DNA of 64,000 bases from Thermomonas sp. (GTDB lineage Bacteria > Pseudomonadota > Gammaproteobacteria > Xanthomonadales > Xanthomonadaceae): assembly GCF_029945965.1 (NCBI RefSeq), contig NZ_JAQSDO010000015.1, positions 809,952-873,951 on the forward strand, in the 5' to 3' direction. The notes beneath the pieces are model-generated. The model searched no databases. It saw only the letters and a list, made by a program, of their open reading frames with translations, and was not told the origin of the DNA. The position numbers and the translations under genes are program-made. Of the stretch, positions 1 through 7,800 are shown one piece after another (positions within the stretch are counted from its first letter, which is position 1; each line of letters starts with the position of its first letter).

Positions 1-56
1 CGGGGCTTGCCCCGCTTCGACAATTCCACGCCCCAGCGCGGCAAGCCGCGCTCTAC
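1..56. repeat. REP element (5' end cut by window edge)
   Basis: Two arms of a REP/REPIN-like unit: a GGGGCTTGCCCC palindromic half, a TTCGACAATTCCACG linker and a GCGGCAAGCCGCGCTCTAC half. Its last bases supply the stop codon of the RAYT gene next to it. The same unit recurs up to position 2784. Confidence 0.85.
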
Positions 57-571
57 AGGGCCCCAATGTCACACTCAAAATCGTCGCGAGACAGCCATTG
101 ACACCACCAAAATGGGTAGTCGCAAATGGTCTCCACCAAACCAGCCCGAACAGGGTTGGCGATGATGTACCTGGCTTGCGCCCGCAGATCATCTTCTCCC
201 CGCAGGCGATGATCAAAGAATCCCGCTTGCCAAACAGGGCCAACCTTTAACCGGGCCGAATTGAATGCACGCGCGGAGCGCGATTTGAATCGCCTTACAC
301 ATGTCGACAGATCACTGGTTCCGAGCGTGAAGAGCCAATGCACATGATTGGGCATCACCACCCAAGCATGCGTTCGACTGCTGCCTTCAACATCACTCAA
401 GCGAATCTTGGAGATAACATGGCGTGAAGCACTCTCCCATGCAAAAAGTGGCAAGCGACCGCACGTAACCATGGTGACCGTATACACGGCATGCGGCTCA
501 GAGCTTCTACCTTTCGTTAATCGTGGACTAGCCATGCCGCGACGATGCAGTGACGTGATCCTTTCTGCCAT
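53..571 (-). CDS. REP-associated tyrosine transposase (RAYT, Y1/IS200-like)
   Basis: A 172-residue single-strand DNA transposase-like protein of the Y1 HUH family. The HUH metal motif HVH is at residues 76-78 (context MPNHVHWLF) and the likely nucleophile Tyr135 sits in ARYIIANPVRAGLV, both typical of RAYTs. The frame stays open upstream to 736, but that part is translated REP sequence, so I place the start at the ATG at 571. The stop codon falls inside the flanking REP. REPs lie on both sides, the usual setting for a RAYT that mobilises or maintains its cognate REPs. RAYTs are normally domesticated single-copy genes, not mobile insertion sequences. Confidence 0.9.
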   Translation of the reverse strand: MAERITSLHRRGMASPRLTKGRSSEPHAVYTVTMVTCGRLPLFAWESASRHVISKIRLSDVEGSSRTHAWVVMPNHVHWLFTLGTSDLSTCVRRFKSRSARAFNSARLKVGPVWQAGFFDHRLRGEDDLRAQARYIIANPVRAGLVETICDYPFWWCQWLSRDDFECDIGAL

Positions 572-604
572 CAGAAATGATCCAACCGTCAGGTCGGAAA
601 ACCC

Positions 605-816
605 GTAGAGCGTGGCTTGCCCCGCTTCGACAATTCCACACCCCAGCGCGGCAAGCCATGCTCTACAACAACCAGGTCCCGTCATGACAAGCCACCCCAC
701 TGTAGAGAGGGGCTTGCCCCGCTTCGACAATTCCACGCCCAGCGCGGCAAGCCACGCTCTACAACAACCCGGCCCGTTTCGACACCTCCACCCCGTAGAG
801 CGGGGCTTGCCCCGCT
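605..816. repeat. REP cluster upstream of RAYT (two full units, one half)
   Basis: Full units span 605-666 and 702-762, each opening with GTAGAG and closing with CTCTAC around inverted GGGGCTTGCCCC / GCGGCAAGCC halves. A half-unit without its partner lies at 795-816. The first unit abuts the 5' end of the RAYT gene. The rest of the stretch is spacer in which I see no gene. Confidence 0.85.
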
Positions 817-831
817 ATGCAGGCGGCGCAC

Positions 832-867
832 AAACAACAACGCACACTTTCGCGGGCGTTGTTGTTT
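832..867 (-). terminator. Candidate intrinsic terminator of the phasin gene
   Basis: A perfect 12-bp inverted repeat (arms 832-843 and 856-867, 12-nt loop) lies 25 bp after the phasin stop. Read on the minus strand the 3' arm is GCGTTGTTGTTT, giving a T-rich tail after an A-rich 5' arm. There is no long separate T-run, so efficiency is uncertain. Confidence 0.5.
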
Positions 868-891
868 CACCGACAGGAGATCGGCAGGAAC

Positions 892-1335
892 TCAGCTGGC
901 AACCTTCTTCGCAGCACGCTTGACAGGCTTACGGGTGGCGCGGCGCAGCGTCGGCTTTTTGCTGGCCGGCTTGCGACCCTTGCTTGGCGCCCGCCTGGTC
1001 TTCGCCTTGAGGCCGAACTTGTCCAGGCCCAGTTTGTCGATGATCGGCGCCAGACGCGCTTCTACATCGCTACTCAGCTTCATCATCTTCGGCTGCACCT
1101 GGCCACGCACATCGGCAATGCCACCGCGCAAGTCGGCTTCAGCATTGCGGGCAGCCTGGCGAATGCGGGTGGCCGCATCTTCAACGCCAGCAGCAACCCG
1201 CAGCGCAACCGCCTTCGATTCGCGGCGTACCGCCACCAACGCACCGAGCGAGGCGAGCCAGAGATGGCGCACGGTGGGCTCGATGGCGGCCGCATGCTTC
1301 TTGCGGGAGATCTTCTTGTTCTTCAACGCGGCCAT
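892..1335 (-). CDS. Phasin-family protein with histone H1-like basic tail
   Basis: 147 residues. The N-terminal ~95 residues form an amphipathic helical segment with Ala-rich heptads (VAAGVEDAATRIRQAARN), as in polyhydroxyalkanoate granule-associated phasins. The last ~45 residues are a Lys/Arg/Ala/Pro tail (KPVKRAAKKVAS) of the PhaF/H1-like kind that can bind DNA. The inferred role is coating PHA granules and tethering them to the nucleoid. The start ATG has GGAG six bases upstream. A short degraded copy of its central segment lies at 1558-1605. Confidence 0.7.
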   Translation of the reverse strand: MAALKNKKISRKKHAAAIEPTVRHLWLASLGALVAVRRESKAVALRVAAGVEDAATRIRQAARNAEADLRGGIADVRGQVQPKMMKLSSDVEARLAPIIDKLGLDKFGLKAKTRRAPSKGRKPASKKPTLRRATRKPVKRAAKKVAS

Positions 1336-1466
1336 GGCAGGCTCCGAGAGGGGGACTGGATATGGCTAGCCTGCCAAGCAGCGATGGAGCAAACACACCA
1401 AAATCGGTAAAGGAGACGGGGTGGATTAAGCAAGCTTGATTTCCTGCGTCCCGTTTTCCCTCCTCT

Positions 1467-1527
1467 GTAGAGCGGGGCTTGCCCCCGCTTCGATAATTCC
1501 ATCCCAGCGCGGCAAGCCGCGCTCTAC
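1467..1527. repeat. REP element
   Basis: Complete unit with GTAGAG and CTCTAC ends and inverted GGGGCTTGCCCCC / GCGGCAAGCCGC halves, 131 bp upstream of the phasin start. Confidence 0.85.
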
Positions 1528-1557
1528 AACAGTCCGGTCAGAGCTTGCCCCGCTCGG

Positions 1558-1605
1558 CTTGCGGACAGTCTGGCGAATGCGGGATGCTGCGCGTTCGACA
1601 TCAGC
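1558..1605 (-). pseudogene. Phasin gene fragment
   Basis: Read on the minus strand this segment encodes ADVERAASRIRQTVRK, clearly like AGVEDAATRIRQAARN of the phasin encoded at 892-1335. DNA identity is also visible (CTGGCGAATGCGGG is shared). Nothing else of the phasin is present, so this is a short relic between a REP and the TPR gene. Confidence 0.6.
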
Positions 1606-1619
1606 ACAGGGGCATCCGC

Positions 1620-2483
1620 ATGGCAGCGAAAAAAAGTGGCGCGTCAGGTTGGGCGGCATTCCCGCATGACGCCAAGGCTTATGCCTATGCCGGTGATGCC
1701 CTGAAGAAAGCCTGGCCGAAACTACATGTCGGCGACTGCGAGTCCTACCCGGATGCCAAGCGCGCGGCAGCCCTGCTCAAGGCCGCCGGTAAATCCGCGC
1801 CCAAGCTCGATGCCGATGCACTGGCCGAAGCCCTGCAGGACGCCTGGCGCGCGTTTCATCATGGCGAGTTCAAGGCTGCCTTCGATGCCGGCACCGCACT
1901 AGGTCCAATCGGCGCGTCGGTCGCAGTCAAGGCCCTGGGTATCCATGCGACTTACCTTATCGATGACGAAGCCGAGCAACTCAAGCGTTACGAACAGGCT
2001 GCAGTAGTGGCCGAGGCCGCGATCAAGGCCCTGCCCGACGACGCCAACAGCCACTATCGGCATGCGTTCGCGCTCGGCCGCTACAGCCAGGGCCTGAGCA
2101 TCGCCAAGGCGCTAAAGATGGGCATCGCCACCAAAGTGCGTGTTTCACTGGATGCCGCGCTGGAGCTGGAACCCAAGCACGCCGAGGCACATACCGCACT
2201 GGCGCTCTTCCACGCCGAGATCATCAACAAGATCGGCGCGATGATCGGCGGACTCACATACGGTGCCAAGGCATCGGAAGCCGAAGGCCACATCAAGACT
2301 GCGCTCAAGCTCACGCCCGCCTCGCCGATCGCCCATATCGAACACGGCAACATCCTGCTGTTGCTGGACGAGCGCCGCAATGAAGATGCCGCCGCAACCG
2401 CCTACGAGAAAGCCGCCAAGTGCAAGCCTGTCGATGCGATGGAAGCGCTGGACGCGGCGTTCGCGCAATCGCAGCTGGAGTAG
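1620..2483 (+). CDS. TPR-like repeat protein of unknown function
   Basis: 287 residues starting MAAKKSGASGWAAFPHDAKAY. The ATG at 1620 is chosen because AGGGG lies 7 bases upstream and the longer frame would run into the phasin relic. From about residue 90 it shows helix-turn-helix repeats with tetratricopeptide character (HAEAHTALALFHAEIINKIG, ASPIAHIEHGNILLLL). There is no signal peptide or membrane segment, so it is probably cytoplasmic. It is flanked by REPs on both sides and has no operon partner. Similar solitary TPR proteins are common in Xanthomonadales; I do not recognise a specific function. Confidence 0.7.
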   Translation: MAAKKSGASGWAAFPHDAKAYAYAGDALKKAWPKLHVGDCESYPDAKRAAALLKAAGKSAPKLDADALAEALQDAWRAFHHGEFKAAFDAGTALGPIGASVAVKALGIHATYLIDDEAEQLKRYEQAAVVAEAAIKALPDDANSHYRHAFALGRYSQGLSIAKALKMGIATKVRVSLDAALELEPKHAEAHTALALFHAEIINKIGAMIGGLTYGAKASEAEGHIKTALKLTPASPIAHIEHGNILLLLDERRNEDAAATAYEKAAKCKPVDAMEALDAAFAQSQLE

Positions 2484-2513
2484 TAGCGTCGCCTCCGGCA
2501 CACGCCGGGATCC

Positions 2514-2784
2514 AGCGCGGCAAGCCGCGCTCTACAACAGCCCGGCACCTACGCCCCCCGTAGAGCGGGGCTTGCCCCGCTTCGACAATTCCACGCCAGC
2601 GCGGCAAGCCGCGCTCTACAACAGCCCGGCACCTACGCCCCCCGTAGAGCGGGGCTTGCCCCGCTTCGACAATTCCACGCCAGCGCGGCAAGCCGCGCTC
2701 TACAACAGCCCGGTAACTACACCCCCGTAGAGCGGGGCTTGCACCGCTTCGCCGATTCGTTCAGCGCGGCAAGCTGCGCTCTAC
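2514..2784. repeat. REP array with 84-bp tandem periodicity
   Basis: A half-unit (2514-2535) is followed by full units at 2560-2619, 2644-2703 and 2727-2784. The 84-bp block beginning at 2514 repeats almost perfectly, spacer included, so the array grew by tandem duplication. The last unit has diverged (GCACCGCTTCGCCGATTCG) and overlaps the 3' end of the WecA-like gene. Confidence 0.9.
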
Positions 2785-3882
2785 AACAGCCCGAGACGGC
2801 CGACGCAAACGCGCGAAAAACGCCACTGCGCGCGCACGATCGCAACTCAACCAATACCAGCCGATGCAAAGCAAAACGAAGGCCACCAGCAGCAACGGAT
2901 TCGGCACATCCATGCGCATCGCCTGCCCGACCACCAGGCCGCAAACCAGGCTAAACATAGTCAGCCACATCGCCGCACGGGTCGGCCCGAATCCGGCATC
3001 CTGCATGATGTGGTGGATATGGTCGCGCCCCGCCGCGAACGGCGAACGTCCTTCGCGCAAACGACGCACGATCAGCACCAGGCAATCCATCACCGGGATC
3101 GGCAACAACCACAGCGCCAGCACTGGATTGACCGGATGCCCCGAATTCTGGGTGAGGCGGAATGCCACCCAGGCAATCACAAGTCCCAGGAAAGCACTCC
3201 CCGCATTACCGAGGAAAGCGTGCGCGCGCGGTCGCCACGGCAGGCGGATGTTCCAGACCAGGAAACCGCCCAGCGCGCCGGCCAGCATCAGCACGCGACT
3301 GGCCAAAGGCAGGTTGCCGGCATAGATGGCCGCCGCTGACAGCATCAACAGCGCTGCCAAACCTAATGATCCCGCCAGGCCGTCCGCGCCATCAATCATG
3401 TTCATCGCATTGACCAGACCGACCGTCGCAAAAACGGTGAACGGCACGGATAGCATCCCAAGCGATCCATTCCCGAGCCCAAACAATGGACCCAATTGCT
3501 CGACCCGCACCGCGCCCCAATAAATGATCACCAACGACGCAATGACCTGCACCAGGATCCGCCAGTACCAGCGCAGATCATGCTTGTCGTCATACAGGCC
3601 TGCTGCAACCAGTAGCAACGATGCAAACGAAAATGACAGGGTCGTGGACGTCGCACTATCGAAGGCAGCGAACGCCAGCAGGCAGCCGATGAACATCGCC
3701 AGGCCACCGATCACCGGCGTCGGCGCGGCATGATCCTTGCGGCCGGCGGGGTGATCCAGCAGGTCATAGCGGGAGGCCAAGGGCCTGAGCAGCCAAAGCA
3801 ACAGACTTGTCGCGATGAACGCCAACAGCGCACCCTGGAGATTCAAGGCTTCGAACAAGCAGTCCCCGCGGGCTTCCGGCAA
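2761..3882 (-). CDS. WecA/MraY-family undecaprenyl-phosphate glycosyl-1-phosphate transferase
   Basis: 373 residues with about ten membrane helices. It transfers a sugar-1-phosphate, probably GlcNAc-1-P, from a UDP-sugar to undecaprenyl phosphate and so starts lipid-linked glycan synthesis. Family motifs are visible: DHPAGRKDHAAPTPVIGG (43-60), the Asp pair in LYDDKHD (94-100), NMIDGADGLAG (159-169) and a late RDHIHHI. The start is TTG at 3882, preceded by GAGG ten bases upstream; no ATG fits. The last residues (RAVVERSLPR) and stop are encoded by a REP, so the native C-terminus has been replaced. It is the only initiating transferase in the window and may serve the polysaccharide locus. Confidence 0.8.
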   Translation of the reverse strand: MPEARGDCLFEALNLQGALLAFIATSLLLWLLRPLASRYDLLDHPAGRKDHAAPTPVIGGLAMFIGCLLAFAAFDSATSTTLSFSFASLLLVAAGLYDDKHDLRWYWRILVQVIASLVIIYWGAVRVEQLGPLFGLGNGSLGMLSVPFTVFATVGLVNAMNMIDGADGLAGSLGLAALLMLSAAAIYAGNLPLASRVLMLAGALGGFLVWNIRLPWRPRAHAFLGNAGSAFLGLVIAWVAFRLTQNSGHPVNPVLALWLLPIPVMDCLVLIVRRLREGRSPFAAGRDHIHHIMQDAGFGPTRAAMWLTMFSLVCGLVVGQAMRMDVPNPLLLVAFVLLCIGWYWLSCDRARAVAFFARLRRPSRAVVERSLPR

Positions 3883-3972
3883 GACAGTTGCCTCAGCTAG
3901 CCAGAATAGCCGATCCTGAGGATTGCAGGGGTAGCCAGAATTATCGAAGTCCGCAAATATCTTGCTCCGAAT

Positions 3973-5655
3973 TCAGCAAGCCACGACCACGGGATGCAAC
4001 CGCCCGCCTTCCAGTCGCAGGACCCGGTCAGCCAATGCAAGGCTGGCAGGCCGATGGGTGATCATGATGACGGTGCGTTCCTGCAGCACATGCTTGCATT
4101 CTTCGATGAACTCCGCTTCCCCGTGCGGATCAAACATCGCCGTGGCTTCGTCGAGGATCAGGATCGTCGGTTCCTTGAGCAGCGCGCGCGCCAGTACCAG
4201 GCGCTGTTTCTGCCCCCCGGACAGCTTGACTCCCTGGTCGCCGATCACCGTTTCGTAGCCGTCCGGCAACGCAAGAATGAAATCATGGGCACGCGCAGAG
4301 CGGGCGGCACGTTCGATGTCACCCCGGGTCGTGTTCGCCTGGCCATAGGCGATGTTGTCGGCAACGCTGGCATTGAACAGCAAGACTTGCTGGGCCACCA
4401 AGCCGATTTGCCCACGCAAGGATTCCAGCCGGAAATCGCGCAGGTCGATGCCGCCGATGGCGATGCGCCCGGAAGCGGGCTCGACCAGTCGCAGCAGCAG
4501 CTGCACCAGCGTGCTCTTGCCGGCGCCATTGATGCCGGTCAAGGCGATGGTTTCACCTGCCCGAATGCGCAGGTCGAAGCCCTGAAACAGGGCTGGCCGG
4601 CCCGGATAAGCGAAATCCACCGCCTCGAACTGAATATCCCCGCGCGGGAGTTGCTCGACAACGCCCTCGTCGATTTCCGGCTGCGCCGAGAGCGCTTCGA
4701 GCAGACGTTGTGCCGTGCCGCGCGCCGCCTGCGTGGCGCCATACACGGTTGCAAGCTGGCCGATCGGGTTGACCAGCACCATGCCGTACAAAAACAGGCT
4801 GACAAGTTCGCCCATTCGCATCTGATCGCGCACGATCAGATGCCCGCCCACGCCCAGCAACAACAGCACCGCACCCGCACCAATCATGTATACCACCGGC
4901 GAAATCGCTCCCTGCAGGCGCGCCAGACGCAGATCGATGGCATAGACGGCATCAGCATTGTCACGGAAGTTCGCGGCTTCCGCCTGCTCGGTGGCAAAAG
5001 CCTTGACCACCGGCAGCAGCTCCATGTTCTGCTCGGCCAACGTCGACTGGTCCGCCCAAGCCTGCGCCGAGACATGCGCCAACGGTCGCAGGCGTCGCCC
5101 GAACAGCTTCAACGCCACGAACATCAATGGCATCAATACAGCCACCGTCACCGCAATCAATGGCGCCTGCCGGAACATCATTACCAGCGCGCCAATCAAG
5201 GTAAACAGCAAGGGAATCAGCGGCAGCAAGGTGCCAGTGACGTAGCCGCTGACCCGATAGACGTCGCCAGTCAGCAGGGCCAGTACATCACCACGACGAC
5301 GTTCCTGATGCCACCCTAGCGGCAGCGCCTGAAGATGCGAATAGATTTCAGCACTGGCATCGGCCACCAAACGGCCCGATGTTTTTTGCAACTGCAGCGA
5401 AACCACATAGCCCAGGACCTGCTGCGCGCAAACCAGTCCGAACAGCACCCATAGCAACGGGCCCAAGCCTCGATTCAGCATCAGTCGGTCGGTAAGCACG
5501 CCACCCAACCAAGGTTGCAGCAGGGTCGCCAGGCTCTGGGCCAGCATTAACAGCAATGCCAGTGACAACGACGGCAGATGCGGCCGCAACCAGGCCCACA
5601 TCCAGGCCCGGGGATCGCTATGCATCACCGCCGCTTCCACCTCTTTACCCTGCAT
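3973..5655 (-). CDS. Lasso-peptide-cluster ABC exporter (fused permease and ATPase)
   Basis: 560 residues, half-transporter of the MsbA/McjD type. An N-terminal six-helix membrane domain (about residues 20-310) is followed by the ATPase with Walker A GINGAGKST, signature LSGGQKQR and Walker B ILILDEATAMFD. There is no C39 peptidase domain, as expected when a separate B2 protease removes the leader. It is divergent from B1, with 49 bp between the start codons. The start is the ATG at 5655; a second ATG at 5625 has a stronger GAGGTGG upstream and is a real alternative. Inferred role: export of, and immunity to, the mature lasso peptide. Confidence 0.85.
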   Translation of the reverse strand: MQGKEVEAAVMHSDPRAWMWAWLRPHLPSLSLALLLMLAQSLATLLQPWLGGVLTDRLMLNRGLGPLLWVLFGLVCAQQVLGYVVSLQLQKTSGRLVADASAEIYSHLQALPLGWHQERRRGDVLALLTGDVYRVSGYVTGTLLPLIPLLFTLIGALVMMFRQAPLIAVTVAVLMPLMFVALKLFGRRLRPLAHVSAQAWADQSTLAEQNMELLPVVKAFATEQAEAANFRDNADAVYAIDLRLARLQGAISPVVYMIGAGAVLLLLGVGGHLIVRDQMRMGELVSLFLYGMVLVNPIGQLATVYGATQAARGTAQRLLEALSAQPEIDEGVVEQLPRGDIQFEAVDFAYPGRPALFQGFDLRIRAGETIALTGINGAGKSTLVQLLLRLVEPASGRIAIGGIDLRDFRLESLRGQIGLVAQQVLLFNASVADNIAYGQANTTRGDIERAARSARAHDFILALPDGYETVIGDQGVKLSGGQKQRLVLARALLKEPTILILDEATAMFDPHGEAEFIEECKHVLQERTVIMITHRPASLALADRVLRLEGGRLHPVVVAC

Positions 5656-5704
5656 TCCGACTCGCCTACCCTGTCTCAATGATTTCCGCGCATATGGCTC
5701 AAGC

Positions 5705-5998
5705 ATGACCGCAAGCATCCCCTCCGTCACGCTTTCCAGCAGGATTACGGTATCGGATGACGTGCTGATGCAGGAGGTTGGCGACGAAGTCGTGCTACTG
5801 GACCTCGCGAGTGAGCGGTATTTCGGGCTGGACCCGGTCGGCACCCGGATCTGGGAATTGTTGCCGGAACGCCAAGACTTGGCGGACATACTCACCAGCC
5901 TCTGCGAAGAATTCGATGCCGAACCTGCCCGGATCGAGCACGATCTGCTGACACTCGTCCTTAGCCTGTCCGAAGCGGGCTTGGTCAAGGTTGAGTAA
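5705..5998 (+). CDS. Lasso peptide B1: PqqD-family RiPP recognition element
   Basis: 97 residues, a stand-alone PqqD-like winged-helix domain. The typical features are a beta-hairpin (EVVLLDLASERYFGLDPVG) and the helix IWELLPERQDLADILTSLCEEF. B1 proteins bind the precursor leader and deliver it to the B2 protease. Here the leader carries the matching YxxPxLxxxG element. The stop codon directly abuts the B2 start (TAAATG), so the two are translationally coupled. Confidence 0.9.
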   Translation: MTASIPSVTLSSRITVSDDVLMQEVGDEVVLLDLASERYFGLDPVGTRIWELLPERQDLADILTSLCEEFDAEPARIEHDLLTLVLSLSEAGLVKVE

Positions 5999-6430
5999 AT
6001 GGGTCGCCTCCTCGCCGGATGGCGGGCACTGTCCTGGCGCGAACGCACTCGCCTGATCGCCTGCGGTGCGGGCGTGACCCTCGTGCACGTCGCACTCGCA
6101 TTGTTCGGCTATGGCCGTACCCGGCGTATGGTGGAAATGGTCACCCATCGTGCCGACACACGTCCGGCAACAGCAGCGGATATCAGCAATGCACGCGCAC
6201 TGGCCAAGTTGGCCAACGTCGCAGGCCGTCATGGCGTTGTGGATGCCAGTTGCTTAAGGCAATCCCTGCTGTTATATGGTTGGCTGCAATGGCGTGGGCT
6301 GCGCCCGGTGCTGCAACTGGGCGTGAAGGAAGATCCGGGCCAATTGTCGGCGCATGCATGGGTCGAACTGGAAGGCACGCGCCTGCTTTCAATCGACTCC
6401 GGGTTTCGCAGCTTCTTCAGCTCCCGGTGA
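5999..6430 (+). CDS. Lasso peptide B2: transglutaminase-like leader peptidase
   Basis: 143 residues, the usual size for stand-alone B2 proteins. The likely Cys-His-Asp triad is Cys85 (DASCLRQSLLLYGWL), His119 (SAHAWVELEG) and Asp133 (LLSIDSGF). It cleaves the leader after the recognition protein presents it, generating the free N-terminal Gly needed for ring closure. A hydrophobic stretch near residues 17-37 may bring it to the membrane or exporter. It sits directly between B1 and the precursor gene. Confidence 0.9.
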   Translation: MGRLLAGWRALSWRERTRLIACGAGVTLVHVALALFGYGRTRRMVEMVTHRADTRPATAADISNARALAKLANVAGRHGVVDASCLRQSLLLYGWLQWRGLRPVLQLGVKEDPGQLSAHAWVELEGTRLLSIDSGFRSFFSSR

Positions 6431-6461
6431 CGGCATGAGCCTCCGGTTGATAGCCAACCCG

Positions 6462-6491
6462 TGGACTTTCTCAACAATTCATGTTTACACT
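6462..6491 (+). promoter_or_regulatory. Candidate promoter for the precursor gene
   Basis: TGGACT (6462-6467) and TACACT (6486-6491) with an 18-bp spacer lie 53 bp before the precursor ATG, in the 114-bp gap after B2. Both boxes are imperfect. A dedicated promoter for the precursor would make sense stoichiometrically but is not proven. Confidence 0.3.
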
Positions 6492-6544
6492 TAACAAAGC
6501 GCCGTACCAGCAAGGTTCGGATCAGGCAAAACAGGGGGCTCGAC

Positions 6545-6733
6545 ATGCAGCAAATCAAGGATGGATCAGTGCAAGGCAGGCCTTATGCCACACCGCAATT
6601 GAAGCTGTATGGCAGCGTGCAGGCGTTGACGGCGGGCGGGACGGGCCCGACTAACGAATCCGTGGGTGGACTAAACATGGCTTGCAATGCGGGCAACAAC
6701 TCACCCGACCAAATGGCCAAACATTGCCAGTAA
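6545..6733 (+). CDS. Lasso peptide precursor (leader 30, core 32 residues)
   Basis: 62 residues, with AGGGGG six bases before the ATG. The leader holds YATPQLKLYG (residues 14-23), an exact YxxPxLxxxG recognition motif, and ends ALTA with the conserved Thr at the penultimate position. Cleavage there gives a core beginning GGTGPTNE, so Gly1 can form a macrolactam with Glu8 (eight-residue ring). The remaining 24 core residues hold two Cys (core 17 and 31), two Ser (9 and 23), Asp25, Lys29 and a C-terminal Gln. This is much longer than the 15-24 residues of most characterised lasso cores. There is no Arg in the core. Confidence 0.88.
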   Translation: MQQIKDGSVQGRPYATPQLKLYGSVQALTAGGTGPTNESVGGLNMACNAGNNSPDQMAKHCQ

Positions 6734-6807
6734 TGAATCCAGCGTAATTTAAAGCTGAATACACGGCAAACGTCTGGCGCTCCGGCACCGCGGATCATCA
6801 TTCCGAC

Positions 6808-7800
6808 GTGACCAATCATCGAATGTTCGCAGGGCACGTTTTGTCGTGCTCTATTCCATTACCTGCGCTCCCAATCCTTTGGCCGGCTCTTGAAGAAGCC
6901 AGTAGTTTGTGCGTGCGGGAAAGTACCGGAATTGTGGGATCCAAGCAATTGGGACTCACGTGGCGGCATGAATGGCGTGAAGAGAACGGTGATCTCTCGC
7001 TACAAGTCGGCCTCATAGATTTCGAAACGGCGGCCGCTTCTGGTTGCTATTTGTTGCGTGCCCCCGAGCAATGCGATTTCCATTTGGATCCGACGGCAGG
7101 TACCATCGCTGTCGATGCGTGCGGCGAGTTAGCTGCCAGCACGCTCGAGCATCTGTTGATCGACCAGGCGTTGCCCCGGCTCTTGGCCCATCAAGGCCAT
7201 TTGATGGTCCACGCCAGCTTGGCGCACACCACTAACGGCGCCGCCCTTTTTCTGGGGCAAAGCGGCTGGGGTAAATCCACATTGGCCGGACTGTTGCATC
7301 GGCGCGGGATTACCGCGCTTTGCGACGACTGCGTCCTGCTGGAGGCACATCAGGGCCAAGTGTGGGCGACACCCGCCTATCCTGGACTGCGGCTGTACGA
7401 AGACAGCATCGAAGAGGTCTTCGCCACTCCCCAATCACTGGCTCCCGTCGCGGACTACAGCAGGAAACAGCGTGTGATCGGATTACCTTTGCCAACCGAA
7501 CTCCTAGCACCACAAAGACTGGTCGCTGTCTATTTGCTCAGCGATCCACGCTTGGCGAACGAGGTCATGTCCATCGAACCATTGACGTCTGCGGCGGCCT
7601 GCATGGCGCTAATCGAACATAGTTTTAAACTTGATCCCACAGCCCGTCCGCAAACGGTAGAACATCTGCGAAAAGCAGGCTCGGTCACAAAGGCGATACC
7701 AGCCTTCGCGTTGCGATACCCACACGATTTCGCCCATCAGGATCGCTTGATCTGCATGGTGCGGGAACACATTGACCGCATCGTAAAGTTTTCCGCATGA
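6808..7800 (+). CDS. HPr-kinase-like lasso peptide kinase
   Basis: 330 residues. The C-terminal part resembles the HprK/PPK kinase domain: MVHASLAH (133-140) followed by the P-loop GQSGWGKST (150-158) and the acidic pair in LCDDCVLL (171-178). Lasso-cluster members of this family (for example in paeninodin-type clusters) phosphorylate a Ser of the precursor. Candidate targets here are core Ser9 and Ser23. The start is GTG at 6808; an ATG at 6823 is also possible, and neither has a strong ribosome site. Its stop overlaps the next start (ATGA). Confidence 0.8.
   Translation: MTNHRMFAGHVLSCSIPLPALPILWPALEEASSLCVRESTGIVGSKQLGLTWRHEWREENGDLSLQVGLIDFETAAASGCYLLRAPEQCDFHLDPTAGTIAVDACGELAASTLEHLLIDQALPRLLAHQGHLMVHASLAHTTNGAALFLGQSGWGKSTLAGLLHRRGITALCDDCVLLEAHQGQVWATPAYPGLRLYEDSIEEVFATPQSLAPVADYSRKQRVIGLPLPTELLAPQRLVAVYLLSDPRLANEVMSIEPLTSAAACMALIEHSFKLDPTARPQTVEHLRKAGSVTKAIPAFALRYPHDFAHQDRLICMVREHIDRIVKFSA

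Noticed and set aside
572..736. N-terminal extension of the RAYT protein
   Set aside because: The extra 55 codons are translated REP and spacer DNA; homologous start is at 571.
817..1410. Plus-strand ORFs over the phasin gene
   Set aside because: The minus strand has a phasin with coherent helical and basic-tail composition and a ribosome site; the plus frames do not.
2495..2508. Hairpin CCGGC-ACAC-GCCGG after the TPR gene as terminator
   Set aside because: Only a 5-bp stem and no T-run follow.
2514..2784. CRISPR-like regular repeats
   Set aside because: The spacers are identical to each other and units are inverted-repeat REPs; no cas genes. This is a REP array.
3994..5319. Long plus-strand ORF (441 codons) opposite the exporter
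   Set aside because: Low-complexity Gln/Arg-rich translation, antisense to a gene with clear ABC motifs; a high-GC shadow.
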